Origin: Pseudomonas sp. AL03
GTDB taxonomy: Bacteria > Pseudomonadota > Gammaproteobacteria > Pseudomonadales > Pseudomonadaceae
Length of the DNA: 33,365 nt
Direction of reading: 5' to 3'
NCBI RefSeq assembly: GCF_029960815.1
Contig: NZ_JASBRE010000043.1
Coordinates: 1 to 33,365 of the forward strand
How positions within the stretch are numbered: the first letter of the stretch is position 1; each line of letters opens with the position of its first letter. Shown here piece by piece: positions 25,600 through 33,365 of the stretch. The notes under the pieces were generated by a model. It searched no databases, was not told the origin of the DNA, and saw only the letters and a program-made list of their open reading frames with translations. The translations under genes were made by a program, and so were the position numbers.

Positions 25600-25770
25600 T
25601 TGAAAATTTCAACAATCTGCGTCGCAGGCAATCTTTTGGTTTCGGTCGCTGCTTCTGCTACAGGGATTATTCCCGTCGTCGACCTGGACTTTACTAGGTC
25701 AGCGCTCTGGAAGTATCAGGCTGTAGATCTGAAACAACAGGCGGCGATCCAGAATGGTGAAAAGCTATAA
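25600..25770 (+). CDS. Possible small exported protein (56 residues)
   Basis: In-frame TTG at 25600 follows AAGGGA by about ten bases. The product would begin MKISTICVAGNLLVSVAA, a plausible signal peptide (Lys then a hydrophobic core), with a short polar tail (WKYQAVDLKQQAAIQNGEKL). No family is recognised. The frame is open back to 25390, so a longer form is possible. Its stop overlaps the next small ORF by 17 bases. Confidence is low because of length. Confidence 0.3.
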   Translation: MKISTICVAGNLLVSVAASATGIIPVVDLDFTRSALWKYQAVDLKQQAAIQNGEKL

Positions 25771-25909
25771 ACACGCTGCGCTTTCGGCTCCCCGCTTGCA
25801 GCGATTGACCGAATCCCCGCCTCCACACAATTCAACGGTAAAGGCGTTTGGAGCGTTTGGTATCGCCGCTAGCATGGCACTCGTTTACTTCGGCTACATA
25901 GGGTTTTGA
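25754..25909 (+). CDS. Possible small membrane protein (51 residues)
   Basis: A 51-residue open frame starting with ATG 25754 inside the end of the previous ORF. The N-terminal half is basic and polar, and the C-terminal half contains one hydrophobic helix (FGAFGIAASMALVYFGYIGF). There is no strong ribosome binding site, so expression would rely on coupling. The imperfect copy of the tRNA-Ser 3' end (25810-25824) lies within it, so the frame could also be a by-product of an attachment-site relic. Confidence 0.3.
   Translation: MVKSYKHAALSAPRLQRLTESPPPHNSTVKAFGAFGIAASMALVYFGYIGF
25810..25824 (+). repeat. Imperfect copy of the tRNA-Ser 3' end (attachment-site-like)
   Basis: CGAATCCCCGCCTCC here matches CGAATCCCATCGCCTCC of the tRNA (25214-25230) except for a 2-base gap. 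Phages and islands often duplicate the 3' end of a tRNA when they integrate, so the 575 bp in between may be what is left of an inserted element. No integrase is visible. A chance match is possible. Confidence 0.3.
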
Positions 25910-25981
25910 ACCGGACTGTAAATTGCCCCCCCATTCCGCGGCTCGCACTCTCCGCGCCACGTTGACCGTGTGCCGCCGCCC

Positions 25982-26965
25982 TTATTTGACGAGTCGCGTT
26001 TCCTTGGAAGGTCTGTATCCGAAGTACGAGCTATAGCACTTGCTAAAGTGGCTGGGCGATACAAAGCCACAGGCAACCAACACGTCCACCTGGGACAGCT
26101 CTGTGTGCTGGAGCAGCCGACGCGCTTCGGTAATCCGCAATTCCATGTAATACCGTTGCGGCGTTGTGCCCAGTTGCTCCTTGAACAAACGCTCGAGTTG
26201 TCGACGCGAACGGCCTGCGTAAACGGCCAACTGCTCCAACTCCAGAGGCTCTTCGAGGTTGGCATCCATCAGTTTCACCACCTCGCGTAATGGCGCGCTC
26301 ACGCAGACATTTTCAGTCGGTTTTATGCGCCGATAACGAGACTCCTCGAAAGCCAGGATGTCCTCGATACCCTCGACAAGTGCTTTGTCGTGCAGCCCTT
26401 TGATCCAGTCCAACGCCATGTGGAACGCCCCCGAGGGACTGGAAGCCGTGAGCCGGTCTCGATCAATGACGTAGGGCTCACTGGTGACATGCGTCGCCTT
26501 GGAGATTTCCGCGAGTGCGGGGCGATGTTCGGGGTGAATCGCGCAACGATATCCGTCAAGCAAGCCTGCCCTTCCCAGGAACCATGCGCCATTCCACAAC
26601 CCGGCCAGACTGACACCCTGGTCTGCCGCCGCTCTCAACAGGCTGATGAAATCATCACTCGCCTTCAGTTCTGTTCGGTAGCCGCCACAAATGACCAGCA
26701 AATCCAGGTCTTGGATCGCTGAACAATCGATGCGGGCATCTGGCCGAATGACCAGGCCCAGGTCACTGACGACTTCCCCATCGGTCAAGCCAAATGTTCG
26801 GGAAGAGAACAACAGGGGTCGCAGTAGATTCGCGGTGACAATCGTATCCAGTGCTTGCGTGAATGCGGGCAGCGAGAAATGCTCGAGCAACAGAAATCCT
26901 GCCCGGATCATTTGAGTCTTCTCGTTGGGGCTCTCATTCAGATAGCGGAGATTTTTCCCCTTCAT
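25982..26965 (-). CDS. GlxA-type AraC-family regulator with DJ-1/PfpI-like sensor domain
   Basis: 327 residues from ATG 26965. About 20-185 is a class I amidotransferase-like (DJ-1/PfpI) domain (LLVICGGYRTEL, then GVSLAGLWNGAWFLGRAGLL). At the position of the usual nucleophile elbow it has LWNGA rather than a Cys, as in regulatory members. About 225-325 is an AraC/XylS domain with two helix-turn-helix motifs (LEQLAVYAGRSRRQLERLF and VLVACGFVSPSHFSKCYSSYFG). CdhR- and ArgR-like relatives sense carnitine, arginine or other amino compounds. The start is uncertain: GTG 27007, ATG 26965 and ATG 26911 are all open, and 26911 would begin directly at the domain. Confidence 0.82.
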   Translation of the reverse strand: MKGKNLRYLNESPNEKTQMIRAGFLLLEHFSLPAFTQALDTIVTANLLRPLLFSSRTFGLTDGEVVSDLGLVIRPDARIDCSAIQDLDLLVICGGYRTELKASDDFISLLRAAADQGVSLAGLWNGAWFLGRAGLLDGYRCAIHPEHRPALAEISKATHVTSEPYVIDRDRLTASSPSGAFHMALDWIKGLHDKALVEGIEDILAFEESRYRRIKPTENVCVSAPLREVVKLMDANLEEPLELEQLAVYAGRSRRQLERLFKEQLGTTPQRYYMELRITEARRLLQHTELSQVDVLVACGFVSPSHFSKCYSSYFGYRPSKETRLVK

Positions 26966-27200
26966 GCCTCCGCTAAATTGGCGTCGCTCGATCAATGTTC
27001 GATCCACTCGGTTACGTTAACGACCCTGTCGTTGGGTGCGTTGATAACGCGCATGCTAACCGCAAAAGTTTCAAAACCACTAGCGCCATTATGCGATTGA
27101 TCAGGCAAGCTGAAAGCCGTGACGAAGTGGGTCTTTATCATCGACAAAGTGGTGTTGTGGCCAGTAATCCTGGCCCACTCGAGTGTGATGGACGACGCGC
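26966..27200. other. Intergenic region upstream of the GlxA-type regulator
   Basis: No gene is supported apart from the possible N-terminal extension of the regulator to 27007. The segment CGTTAACG (about 27014-27021) is a palindrome near the putative promoter. Otherwise nothing stands out. Confidence 0.35.
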
Positions 27201-27845
27201 CTAAACGATAGCGGGATACCCATCGACACTATCGGGCCAACGGGTCAGAACCTCGAAGGCGTCATCAGTGACAGCGATCATATGCTCCCATTGAGCCGAG
27301 AGCGAGTGATCCTTGGTGACCACGGTCCAGCCATCGTCCAGCGTTTTCACATGGCGTTTGCCAGCGTTCAGCATGGGCTCAATGGTGAAGATCATGCCGG
27401 TTTTCAGTGTCAGACCCTGGCCTGGGTAGCCGCAATGAAGGACCTGCGGCTCATCGTGATAAACCTTGCCGATTCCGTGACCGCAGTATTCGCGCACGAC
27501 GCTGAATCCGTCTCTTTCGGCCACGGTCTGAATGGCATGGCCAATGTCGCCCAGCGTAGCGCCGGGGCGGACGACGCGAATACCGGCACACATCGCTTCA
27601 TAGGTCGCCTACGCCAGGCGTCGAGCATCCGGGCCGGGCTCACCGACGAAGTACATGCGGCTGGTGTCGCCGTACCAACCCTCCTTGATAACGCCAATGT
27701 CGATATTCACGATATCGCCATCCTTTAGTGCGTTGGCCGAAGGGATGCCATGGCAGACCACCTGGTTGACCGATGTACACACGGTTTTCGGGAAGCCGGG
27801 ATAGCCGACATTGCCTGGTATGGCTTTTTGCACGTTGAATCGAGG
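27201..27845 (-). pseudogene. map: Broken type I methionine aminopeptidase (map paralogue)
   Basis: Two adjacent open stretches in the same frame form one protein. The first (27833-27612) covers QKAIPGNVGYPGFPKTVCTS onward and stops at TAG 27609-27611. The second continues from AATYEAMCAGI to the normal C-terminus at 27201. At the stop, relatives read a sense codon such as CAG or GAG, so a single nonsense change is likely. The first about 70 residues are missing, and unrelated sequence precedes VQKAIPG. All six metal or substrate residues survive (His of VCHGIP, Asp of NIDIG, Asp of YGDTSR, His of CGHGIG, Glu of TIEPM, Glu of QWEH), which suggests recent loss. The essential map gene should be elsewhere. 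Confidence 0.85.
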
Positions 27846-27867
27846 CCGCCCGCCAGTTCGGCACGAA

Positions 27868-28496
27868 TCAGCAAACGGTGCGCTTACGCTCTTTATACCA
27901 CTGCATGAACGCTTCGGCGTTTACCGGTCGGCAGACGTGAAAACCCTGGGCCATGTCGCAGTGGTAACCACCCAGCGCATCGAGCACTTCGGATGTTTCT
28001 ACGCCTTCGGCGATGACCTCCATGCCAAGCTTGTGACCAAGATCGACAACGCTCCATACGATTAGCTCGTTGGCTTGATCGCTTTGCATGGCCAGTACAA
28101 AGGATTTGTCGATCTTGAGTTCACTGATCGGCAAATCCTTCAACTGAGCCAGACTCGTATAGCCGACGCCGAAATCATCGATGGCGATATGGATGCCCAG
28201 CGTATGTAACTGCCTCAGGAGGGTACGAGCAGCATCGGAATCGAGCATGATGGCGGACTCGGTCACTTCGAATACCAGCATATTTGGGGTCAATTTGTGC
28301 TGTTCAAGCAGATCGACAATCTGAAACACCAACTTGTCGTCCTGCAGGTTGCCTGCAGAAATGTTCACGGCAACCGGTACGCATATCCCGGCGTCGGCCC
28401 AGGCCCGCACTTGAGACAGCGCGAGGTTCAGCACGTAATGATTCAGGGAGCCGAGGATCCCGGTGAGTTAGGCAAACGGAATGAACTCACCCGGAT
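27868..28496 (-). pseudogene. EAL half of a broken GGDEF-EAL protein
   Basis: It encodes most of an EAL phosphodiesterase domain with NISAGNL, FEVTESAIM, IDDFGVGYTS, ELKIDKSFV, VIAEGVET and MAQGFHVCRP. The front of the domain, including the EAL(LR) metal-binding signature, is missing: GLAS of the GGDEF part is followed almost at once by NPGEFIPFA, where about 35 residues should lie. Immediately after FIPFA there is a TAA (28470-28472) where relatives have Glu or Gln. The remaining open frame (28434-27868) lacks its own start region. The domain cannot hydrolyse c-di-GMP as it stands. Confidence 0.8.
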
Positions 28497-29524
28497 TCAC
28501 GAGGCCAGACCTCGCCGCAGTTCGCCGAGCATTGCCAGGCGTTCCGGAGAGCGCCGATCCGCTCCCGGATTATAGGCGAGTATGCCCTTGCTCTGTTTCT
28601 TGGCTGCATACATGGCGATGTCGGCGCGCTGCATGAGCGTCGCAGGATCGTCACCGTGCAGACCCGAAACCACTACCCCAAAGCTGGCCTCGACATCCAG
28701 TGCGACCCCATCGATTTCGAACGATGCGGTAATCGCGGCGTGCAGCCCTTGCGCTGCTTTCAAAGCCCCCTGCAGGCCTTCGACGGAGGGAAGCAGAATC
28801 GCAAACTCATCACCTCCCAACCGGGCGACCGTGTCGATTTCCCGTACCTCACTGATCAGCCGCTTGCCGACCTGGTCGAGCAGGCGATCCCCGTAGTGGT
28901 TCCCCAGGGTGTCGTTGACTTCCTTGAACCGGTCAAGGTCGATCAGCAACAGGCCCGTGGTTGACCCCTGGCGGCGCCCCAGGCGCAGTGCCTGCTCGAA
29001 ACGGTCAGCCAGGAGCGTCCGTTTGGCCAGCCCGGTGAGCTTGTCATGCAGCGAAGCGTGCAAGGCGCTCTTGCGTTGACTGTCGAGTTCGAAGCGCGTG
29101 CGCCGCATTACTTGGGCGAACAGGCCGGCGAGAAGCAGCCCGGCGATAAAAACGACGGGAGTGGTACTGACGTTGAAGGACTCCCGTGCGCGCAGCCTCT
29201 CCAGCACCACGATAGACTCCTCGTGGTGATGGGCCGCTGCTAGCAGGACGACTTTTTCAATCTTTTCGAACCGTGGGTCGCCCTCGTCATTGTCGATACG
29301 GCGCACTTCGGCATCATTCCCACGGTCAACGGCCTTGAACAACTTATTGACGCTTTCCAGGTAAGGCGTCAGGGAGGTGCGAACATCCTCGACAAGGAGG
29401 TGGTCGGCAGATTGCGCGCCCACTTACTGGGAATTGTGTTGCTCCAGCGCATAAGCTTGGGTACTGCGGTCTGCTGTACAAAGGCTTCAGGATGCTCCGG
29501 ATTCGCTGGCGGTAAATTGCTCAT
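28497..29524 (-). pseudogene. GGDEF half of the same broken protein (membrane-anchored)
   Basis: An open stretch from GTG 29423 to TGA 28497 codes for 308 residues: a periplasmic helical segment, one membrane helix (VVFIAGLLLAGLFAQVM) and an intact GGDEF domain with ARLGGDEFAILL and an RxxD inhibitory site (REID, five residues before GGDEF). The gene once continued upstream and downstream. In the same frame the 5' side crosses TAA at 29424-29426 and TGA at 29487-29489 while still reading like protein, and the first membrane helix is lost. A truncated diguanylate cyclase could still be made if 29423 is used, but no ribosome binding site supports that. Confidence 0.75.
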
Positions 29525-29777
29525 GCGCTACCTCATGTAAACGTGGCTGCTTCCATTCTTATTGGCAATGCCCGCTAAAAATTGAGCATAGTCGAAAATG
29601 ATAGGCCAACGACGAGCCACACCTCTAACGCGTGCTCAAGCGACTTCAATAGCTGAGGGAATGAAGTGCTGAGCAATCATCGTTTGTACCCCTACTCGAT
29701 GATGCTCAAGATTCGAGCCCTGAACGGCAAACCAAATTCGCCTCTTCACACCGCACTATTCGACTCAGGAGATAACA

Positions 29778-31457
29778 ATGAATAAAGCCATTTCTCGTCG
29801 TAGCGGAGGTCAGATACTGGTGGATGCCTTACGCATCCATGGCGTCAAAAGGGCTTTTTGTGTTCCGGGAGAAAGCTACCTCGCGGTTCTCGACGCATTG
29901 CATGACGTGCAAGAAGAAATCGATCTGATCGTATGCCGCCAAGAAGGTGGGGCGGCTTATATGGCAGAAGCCTATGGCAAGCTGACGGGAGAGCCAGGCA
30001 TCTGTTTCGTCACACGTGGCCCGGGGGCAACAAATGCCTCTGTTGGCGTTCACACAGCGTTCCAGGATTCATCGCCGATGATTCTGTTTATTGGTCAGGT
30101 AGCTCGCGATCAGCAGTATCGCGAAGCCTTTCAGGAAATTGATTTTCGCCAGATGTTTGGCCCCTTGGCGAAATGGGTCGTACAAATAGACGACACCAGC
30201 AGAATCCCCGAACTGATCAGCCAGGCGTTCCACCGAGCGGTCAATGGCAGGCCAGGGCCAGTCGTGGTCGCTCTGCCAGAAGACATGCTGACCGAAATGG
30301 CGGAAGTCAGTGATGCCGGGGCTTTCAAACGTGTCTTGATGACGCCGGCAGCCGAGCAAATAGCCGCCATGCAGCAACTGCTTGAGCAATCGGAGCGTCC
30401 ATTGATGGTGCTGGGTGGCAGCGGCTGGGATAACGAGTCAGTGCACGACATTCGGCTTTTTGCTGAACAGCAAAATATCCCGGTGGCAGCCTCCTTTCGC
30501 TGCCAGGACCTGTTCGACAATCGACACCCTAACTATGCCGGCGATCTTGGATTCGCGGCGTCAGCGCAGCTGTCGTCAGCTGTGAAAGACGCCGATCTGC
30601 TCCTGGTCGTAGGCTCCCGAATGGGAGAGGTTTCGACGGGGGGATACGCCACTTTGGATATTCCCGTTACCAAGCAAACCTTGATTCACATTCACCAAGG
30701 CATTGAGGAACTGGGGCGGGTCTACCAACCGGCGTTGGCTATAAACAGCAGCATGTCGAGCTTTGCGAAATTAGCAGCACGACTCCCGGCTGCAACCACC
30801 CAAAGAAACAGCGAGTGGACGCAAACGCTGAACAACAACTACCAACAGAACCTGGAACGTACAACCTCCCCTGGCCCAGTCCAAATGGCCGACATCATTG
30901 AATGGTTGAATCGCAGACTTCCGGATGATGCGATCCTGACCAATGGTGCCGGAAACTATGCCGTCTGGCTTCAACGTTTCTATCAGTTCCGCCATTACCG
31001 CACCCAGTTAGGACCTACCAACGGCTCGATGGGCTACGGCGTTCCTGCTGCTGTGGCCGCCAAACTGACTTGCCCGGATCGAGTGGTGGTTTCGTTTTCC
31101 GGGGATGGCTGCTTCTTGATGAACGGTCAGGAGATCGCGACTGCAGCACAATATGGGGCCAACGTGATTTTCGTTGTGGTCAACAACGGAATGTACGGGA
31201 CAATCAGAATGCACCAGGAACGCAATTACCCTGGACGCGTGTCAGGAACTGATTTGCACAACCCGGATTTCGCAGCACTTGCCCAAGCCTATGGACTGCA
31301 TGGCGAGGTGGTCACAACGACGTCGGAATTTGCGCCTGCGTTTGAACGCTGCCTTGAAATGTCCCGGCCATCTTTGATTGAGGTCAGAGTCGACCCTGAA
31401 GCATTAACACCTCGACTTAGCCTGACTCAGATCAGAGAGCAATCCAGCAAAAAGTAA
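29778..31457 (+). CDS. Thiamine-diphosphate-dependent enzyme, acetolactate-synthase-like
   Basis: 559 residues with the three-domain layout of the TPP decarboxylase/AHAS family. The N-terminal Pyr domain has the activating Glu56 (CRQEGGAAYMAEAYG) and the RGPGATN motif. The middle domain (about 195-330) follows, then the PP domain with GDGCFLMNGQEI... NN (Gly442 onward) that binds Mg-diphosphate. No regulatory subunit gene is adjacent, and the tail lacks catabolic-AHAS marks, so the exact reaction (acetolactate formation, oxalyl-CoA, benzoylformate or other 2-oxoacid decarboxylation) is open. ATG 29778 follows AGGAG by seven bases. It stands alone between the decayed gene tract and a small acidic protein gene. 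Confidence 0.85.
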   Translation: MNKAISRRSGGQILVDALRIHGVKRAFCVPGESYLAVLDALHDVQEEIDLIVCRQEGGAAYMAEAYGKLTGEPGICFVTRGPGATNASVGVHTAFQDSSPMILFIGQVARDQQYREAFQEIDFRQMFGPLAKWVVQIDDTSRIPELISQAFHRAVNGRPGPVVVALPEDMLTEMAEVSDAGAFKRVLMTPAAEQIAAMQQLLEQSERPLMVLGGSGWDNESVHDIRLFAEQQNIPVAASFRCQDLFDNRHPNYAGDLGFAASAQLSSAVKDADLLLVVGSRMGEVSTGGYATLDIPVTKQTLIHIHQGIEELGRVYQPALAINSSMSSFAKLAARLPAATTQRNSEWTQTLNNNYQQNLERTTSPGPVQMADIIEWLNRRLPDDAILTNGAGNYAVWLQRFYQFRHYRTQLGPTNGSMGYGVPAAVAAKLTCPDRVVVSFSGDGCFLMNGQEIATAAQYGANVIFVVVNNGMYGTIRMHQERNYPGRVSGTDLHNPDFAALAQAYGLHGEVVTTTSEFAPAFERCLEMSRPSLIEVRVDPEALTPRLSLTQIREQSSKK

Positions 31458-31676
31458 GCGGCCATTTCTTCTTTCTTTCCTCTCTACAGACAAAGGAGCG
31501 ACTACTCCTCGGACGGTGTATCGCCATCAGGGATAAATTCGTGCGGTCTGACCGCCGGTACATTTCGTTGCTCAAGGTTTACAGATCGTCGACGGTCACT
31601 GGGCACGCCGACAAAAAAATCTCGAACTCCAGCCATAGCGTTGAATCCAATGTTCAGGTCAATGGAGGTAAGCGAT

Positions 31677-31853
31677 ATGAACAACGATGACAGTGTTAAC
31701 GACGTCGAAGGAGATCTTGAGGACAGGGACCCTGACGCCAAAGGTGTGGATGAAACCATTACGCCCTCTTCAACCCCAACCAAGGAGCAGGACGCTGAGG
31801 CGCTCAGTCGAAAAATAGCTGAGATAGAACGCAAGGTGGCGGACGGCAATTAG
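31677..31853 (+). CDS. Small acidic, probably disordered protein (58 residues)
   Basis: Rich in Asp, Glu, Thr and Pro, with a helical end (EALSRKIAEIERKVADGN) that could form a short coiled coil. ATG 31677 follows GGAGG by eight bases; earlier in-frame ATGs at 31641, 31650 and 31662 have poorer sites. It resembles small hypothetical proteins widespread in Pseudomonas. The function is unknown. A good terminator follows 28 bp after the stop, so it is a separate or terminal gene. An open frame on the other strand over the same DNA (31502-31849) is a shadow. Confidence 0.65.
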   Translation: MNNDDSVNDVEGDLEDRDPDAKGVDETITPSSTPTKEQDAEALSRKIAEIERKVADGN

Positions 31854-31880
31854 CCAGATGCTTGACGCTGGCTGGCGTCG

Positions 31881-31917
31881 AAAGCGGCCATAGACCAGGG
31901 TCGAGTTGGCCGCTTTT
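31881..31917 (+). terminator. Intrinsic terminator after the small acidic protein gene
   Basis: AAAGCGGCCA (31881-31890), a 16-base loop, then TGGCCGCTTTTT (31907-31917). The T-tract follows the stem directly; the A-tract on the other side may make it work weakly in reverse for the SDR gene. Confidence 0.8.
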
Positions 31918-31968
31918 TCGTACTGATGGGGACGATTAACCGTTGCAATTGCCTGTGATACTTTGAGG

Positions 31969-32742
31969 TCAACTCATCCAGTTTCCACCGTCGACATTGT
32001 AGGTCTGAGCCACCACATAGTCGCTTTCGGACGACGCGAGGAATATCGCCATTCCCGTCAGATCATCAGCGGTCCCCATCCGCCCAAAAGGCACCTCTTG
32101 ACCCACGAGCCTTTTCTTTTCGCCCAATGGCCGATTTTCATATTGAGCGAACATCGCATCAACGCCATCCCAGTGCTCGCCGTCAACCACGCCTGGCGCG
32201 ATGGCATTCACATTGATCCCATGCTTGATCAGGTCCAGACCTGCTGATTGAGTAAGGCTGATCACAGCCGCTTTCGTCGCGCAATACACACCCACGAGCG
32301 CTTCCCCTCGCCTGCCTGCCTGGCTGGCCATATTGATGATCTTGCCGCCATGCCCCTGCCGGATCATCTGACGAGCAGCGGCCTGAAGGGTGAACAGTGT
32401 TCCGGCGACATTGATCGAAAACAAACGCTCGAAGCTGTCGCGGGTGATGTCGACAATGGGGGCAAGATCGAAGAGCGCAGCGTTGTTGATCAAGATATCC
32501 AACTTGCCTGTCTGTGCGATGACGGCAGCCATCGCGTCCTCGATAGACACTTGGTCAGTAACGTCCATCTCGACAGCGTAGGCGTTTGACCCGAGCTCTT
32601 CAGCCGTGGCCCGGGCGCATTCAAGGTTGATGTCAGCGATGGCTACCCTTGCGCCTTCATTCACGTAGGCCTGAGCAAAAGAACGGCCAATGCCTCGGGC
32701 GGATCCGGTGACAAGCGCGCTTTTACCTTCTAGTCGTTTCAT
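31969..32742 (-). CDS. Sorbitol-dehydrogenase-like short-chain dehydrogenase (SDR)
   Basis: 257 residues of classical SDR type: the nucleotide motif TGSARGIG at about 13-20, an Asp after strand 2 (ADIN, suggesting NAD), NNAA near 88, and the catalytic Ser of NMASQAG and Tyr-Lys of YCATK around 140-160. Much of the chain, including DLAPIVDITRDS and GVVDGEHWDGVDAMF, strongly resembles the SmoS/PolS sorbitol dehydrogenases of Rhodobacter-type polyol operons, which oxidise D-sorbitol (and other hexitols) to ketoses. It lies 66 bp after the ABC ATPase gene on the same strand. This supports a polyol uptake and oxidation operon. Confidence 0.85.
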   Translation of the reverse strand: MKRLEGKSALVTGSARGIGRSFAQAYVNEGARVAIADINLECARATAEELGSNAYAVEMDVTDQVSIEDAMAAVIAQTGKLDILINNAALFDLAPIVDITRDSFERLFSINVAGTLFTLQAAARQMIRQGHGGKIINMASQAGRRGEALVGVYCATKAAVISLTQSAGLDLIKHGINVNAIAPGVVDGEHWDGVDAMFAQYENRPLGEKKRLVGQEVPFGRMGTADDLTGMAIFLASSESDYVVAQTYNVDGGNWMS

Positions 32743-32808
32743 TGATTGTTCATCCGTTTTCTTGAATGTCGGGTACGCCCTACCGAGGGCAGTGGAGAGG
32801 CTTGAAGA

Positions 32809-33365
32809 TCAGGCGGCGAGACGCACCAACGGGGCGACAGCCTTCCCGTGCTCGTCGAACAAATGGCAATGCGCAACGTCCAGCGCGACCCACCTCTGCT
32901 CTCCATATGCGACATTGCAATCGCCGTTGACTCGTACGGTGAGAGCTTCACCGGACTTGGCGACGACGTGGCAGAAGGTGTCGCTGCCCAGGCGTTCGGT
33001 GACGTCTGTGGTGATGGGCAGTTGCCCTTGATCATCCAGGCTGAGGTGTTCGGGACGTATTCCCACGGTGACTTCGTTACCCTTACTCAACGTGCTTCCA
33101 TCACGAGGGATAAGCAGACGTCGACCGGAGGTCAGCTCGACCTCTACGCCCTGATAACTGTTGGCAACCACTGTGGCCTTGAGGAAGCCCATTTTCGGGG
33201 TGCCCAAAAAGCCTGCCACGAACAGATTGGCAGGCTGGTGATAGAGGTCGAGCGGTGAACCAATCTGCTCTATTCGACCGCCGTTGAGCACCACCACTTT
33301 GGTGGCGAGCGTCATGGCTTCGACCTGGTCGTGGGTCACGTAGATCATCGTCGCTTGCAGTTCTT
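32809..33365 (-). CDS. ABC transporter ATP-binding protein of the MalK/SmoK type, C-terminal part
   Basis: The gene runs off the right edge; about 185 C-terminal residues are visible. They start with KELQAT, then the H-loop segment MIYVTHDQVEAMTLA, which closes the nucleotide-binding domain. Next comes GGRIEQIGSPLDLYHQPANLFVAGFLGTPKM, and then an OB-fold (TOBE) regulatory domain typical of sugar importers such as MalK, UgpC and SmoK/MtlK. The Walker A and B motifs and the signature lie outside. Together with the downstream sorbitol-dehydrogenase-like gene it probably energises uptake of a sugar alcohol; the permeases would be further right. Confidence 0.9.
   Translation of the reverse strand, partial: ELQATMIYVTHDQVEAMTLATKVVVLNGGRIEQIGSPLDLYHQPANLFVAGFLGTPKMGFLKATVVANSYQGVEVELTSGRRLLIPRDGSTLSKGNEVTVGIRPEHLSLDDQGQLPITTDVTERLGSDTFCHVVAKSGEALTVRVNGDCNVAYGEQRWVALDVAHCHLFDEHGKAVAPLVRLAA

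Noticed and set aside
31502..31849. 115-codon minus-strand frame over the small acidic protein gene
   Set aside because: Ser/Leu-rich shadow; the plus strand has a good ribosome binding site and a terminator behind it.
1..33365. CRISPR array, prophage or complete insertion sequence
   Set aside because: No regularly spaced repeats, no integrase, transposase or phage structural genes are visible.

Overview
The window looks like a chromosomal segment of a denitrifying Pseudomonas of the P. fluorescens group. The reasons are the GC-rich coding sequence, the nosR-nosZ order, a KatG with a typical Pseudomonas N-terminus, paired regulator/EamA-exporter units, and many short Pseudomonas-type transcription units. 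No rRNA, CRISPR array, complete insertion sequence or prophage is visible. There is one tRNA, tRNA-Ser(UGA).

Left part (1-8624): the 5' end of nosZ and complete nosR (nitrous-oxide respiration); a MocR-type regulator divergent from an EamA exporter; an exported protein that looks like a tandem CAP-domain duplication; a helix-turn-helix regulator with a small beta-propeller protein on the same strand; and a GNAT acetyltransferase.

Middle (8625-16299): a tight three-gene operon (exported sialidase-like BNR protein, polytopic membrane protein, LTA-synthase/phosphoglycerol-transferase-like sulfatase) behind an intergenic region with a 10-bp perfect inverted repeat. Then come katG with its terminator, a 27-codon membrane peptide gene with a perfect Shine-Dalgarno, and a GFA-family zinc protein.

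Right-middle (16300-25274): a SAM methyltransferase; a GT61 glycosyltransferase plus FemAB-like GNAT cassette that looks lower in GC than its surroundings; a decayed remnant of a YfcE-like phosphoesterase; a GapN-like aldehyde dehydrogenase that lacks the usual catalytic Glu; an FUSC membrane protein apparently started at CTG; a divergent EamA exporter/Lrp regulator pair; a Bax-inhibitor-1 protein; and tRNA-Ser with a strong promoter and terminator.

Right end (25275-33365): two overlapping small ORFs, followed by an imperfect copy of the tRNA 3' end; a GlxA-type AraC regulator; a stretch of gene decay (methionine aminopeptidase and a GGDEF-EAL protein, each with nonsense codons and deletions); an intact thiamine-diphosphate enzyme; a 58-residue acidic protein; a sorbitol-dehydrogenase-like SDR; and the 3' part of a sugar/polyol ABC transporter ATPase gene. 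The last two resemble the end of a polyol uptake and oxidation operon.

The most unusual items are the sialidase-like/LTA-synthase-like operon with its operator-like repeat, the double-CAP protein, the GapN-like enzyme without its Glu, the CTG start, and the isolated GT61-GNAT cassette beside a gene remnant.
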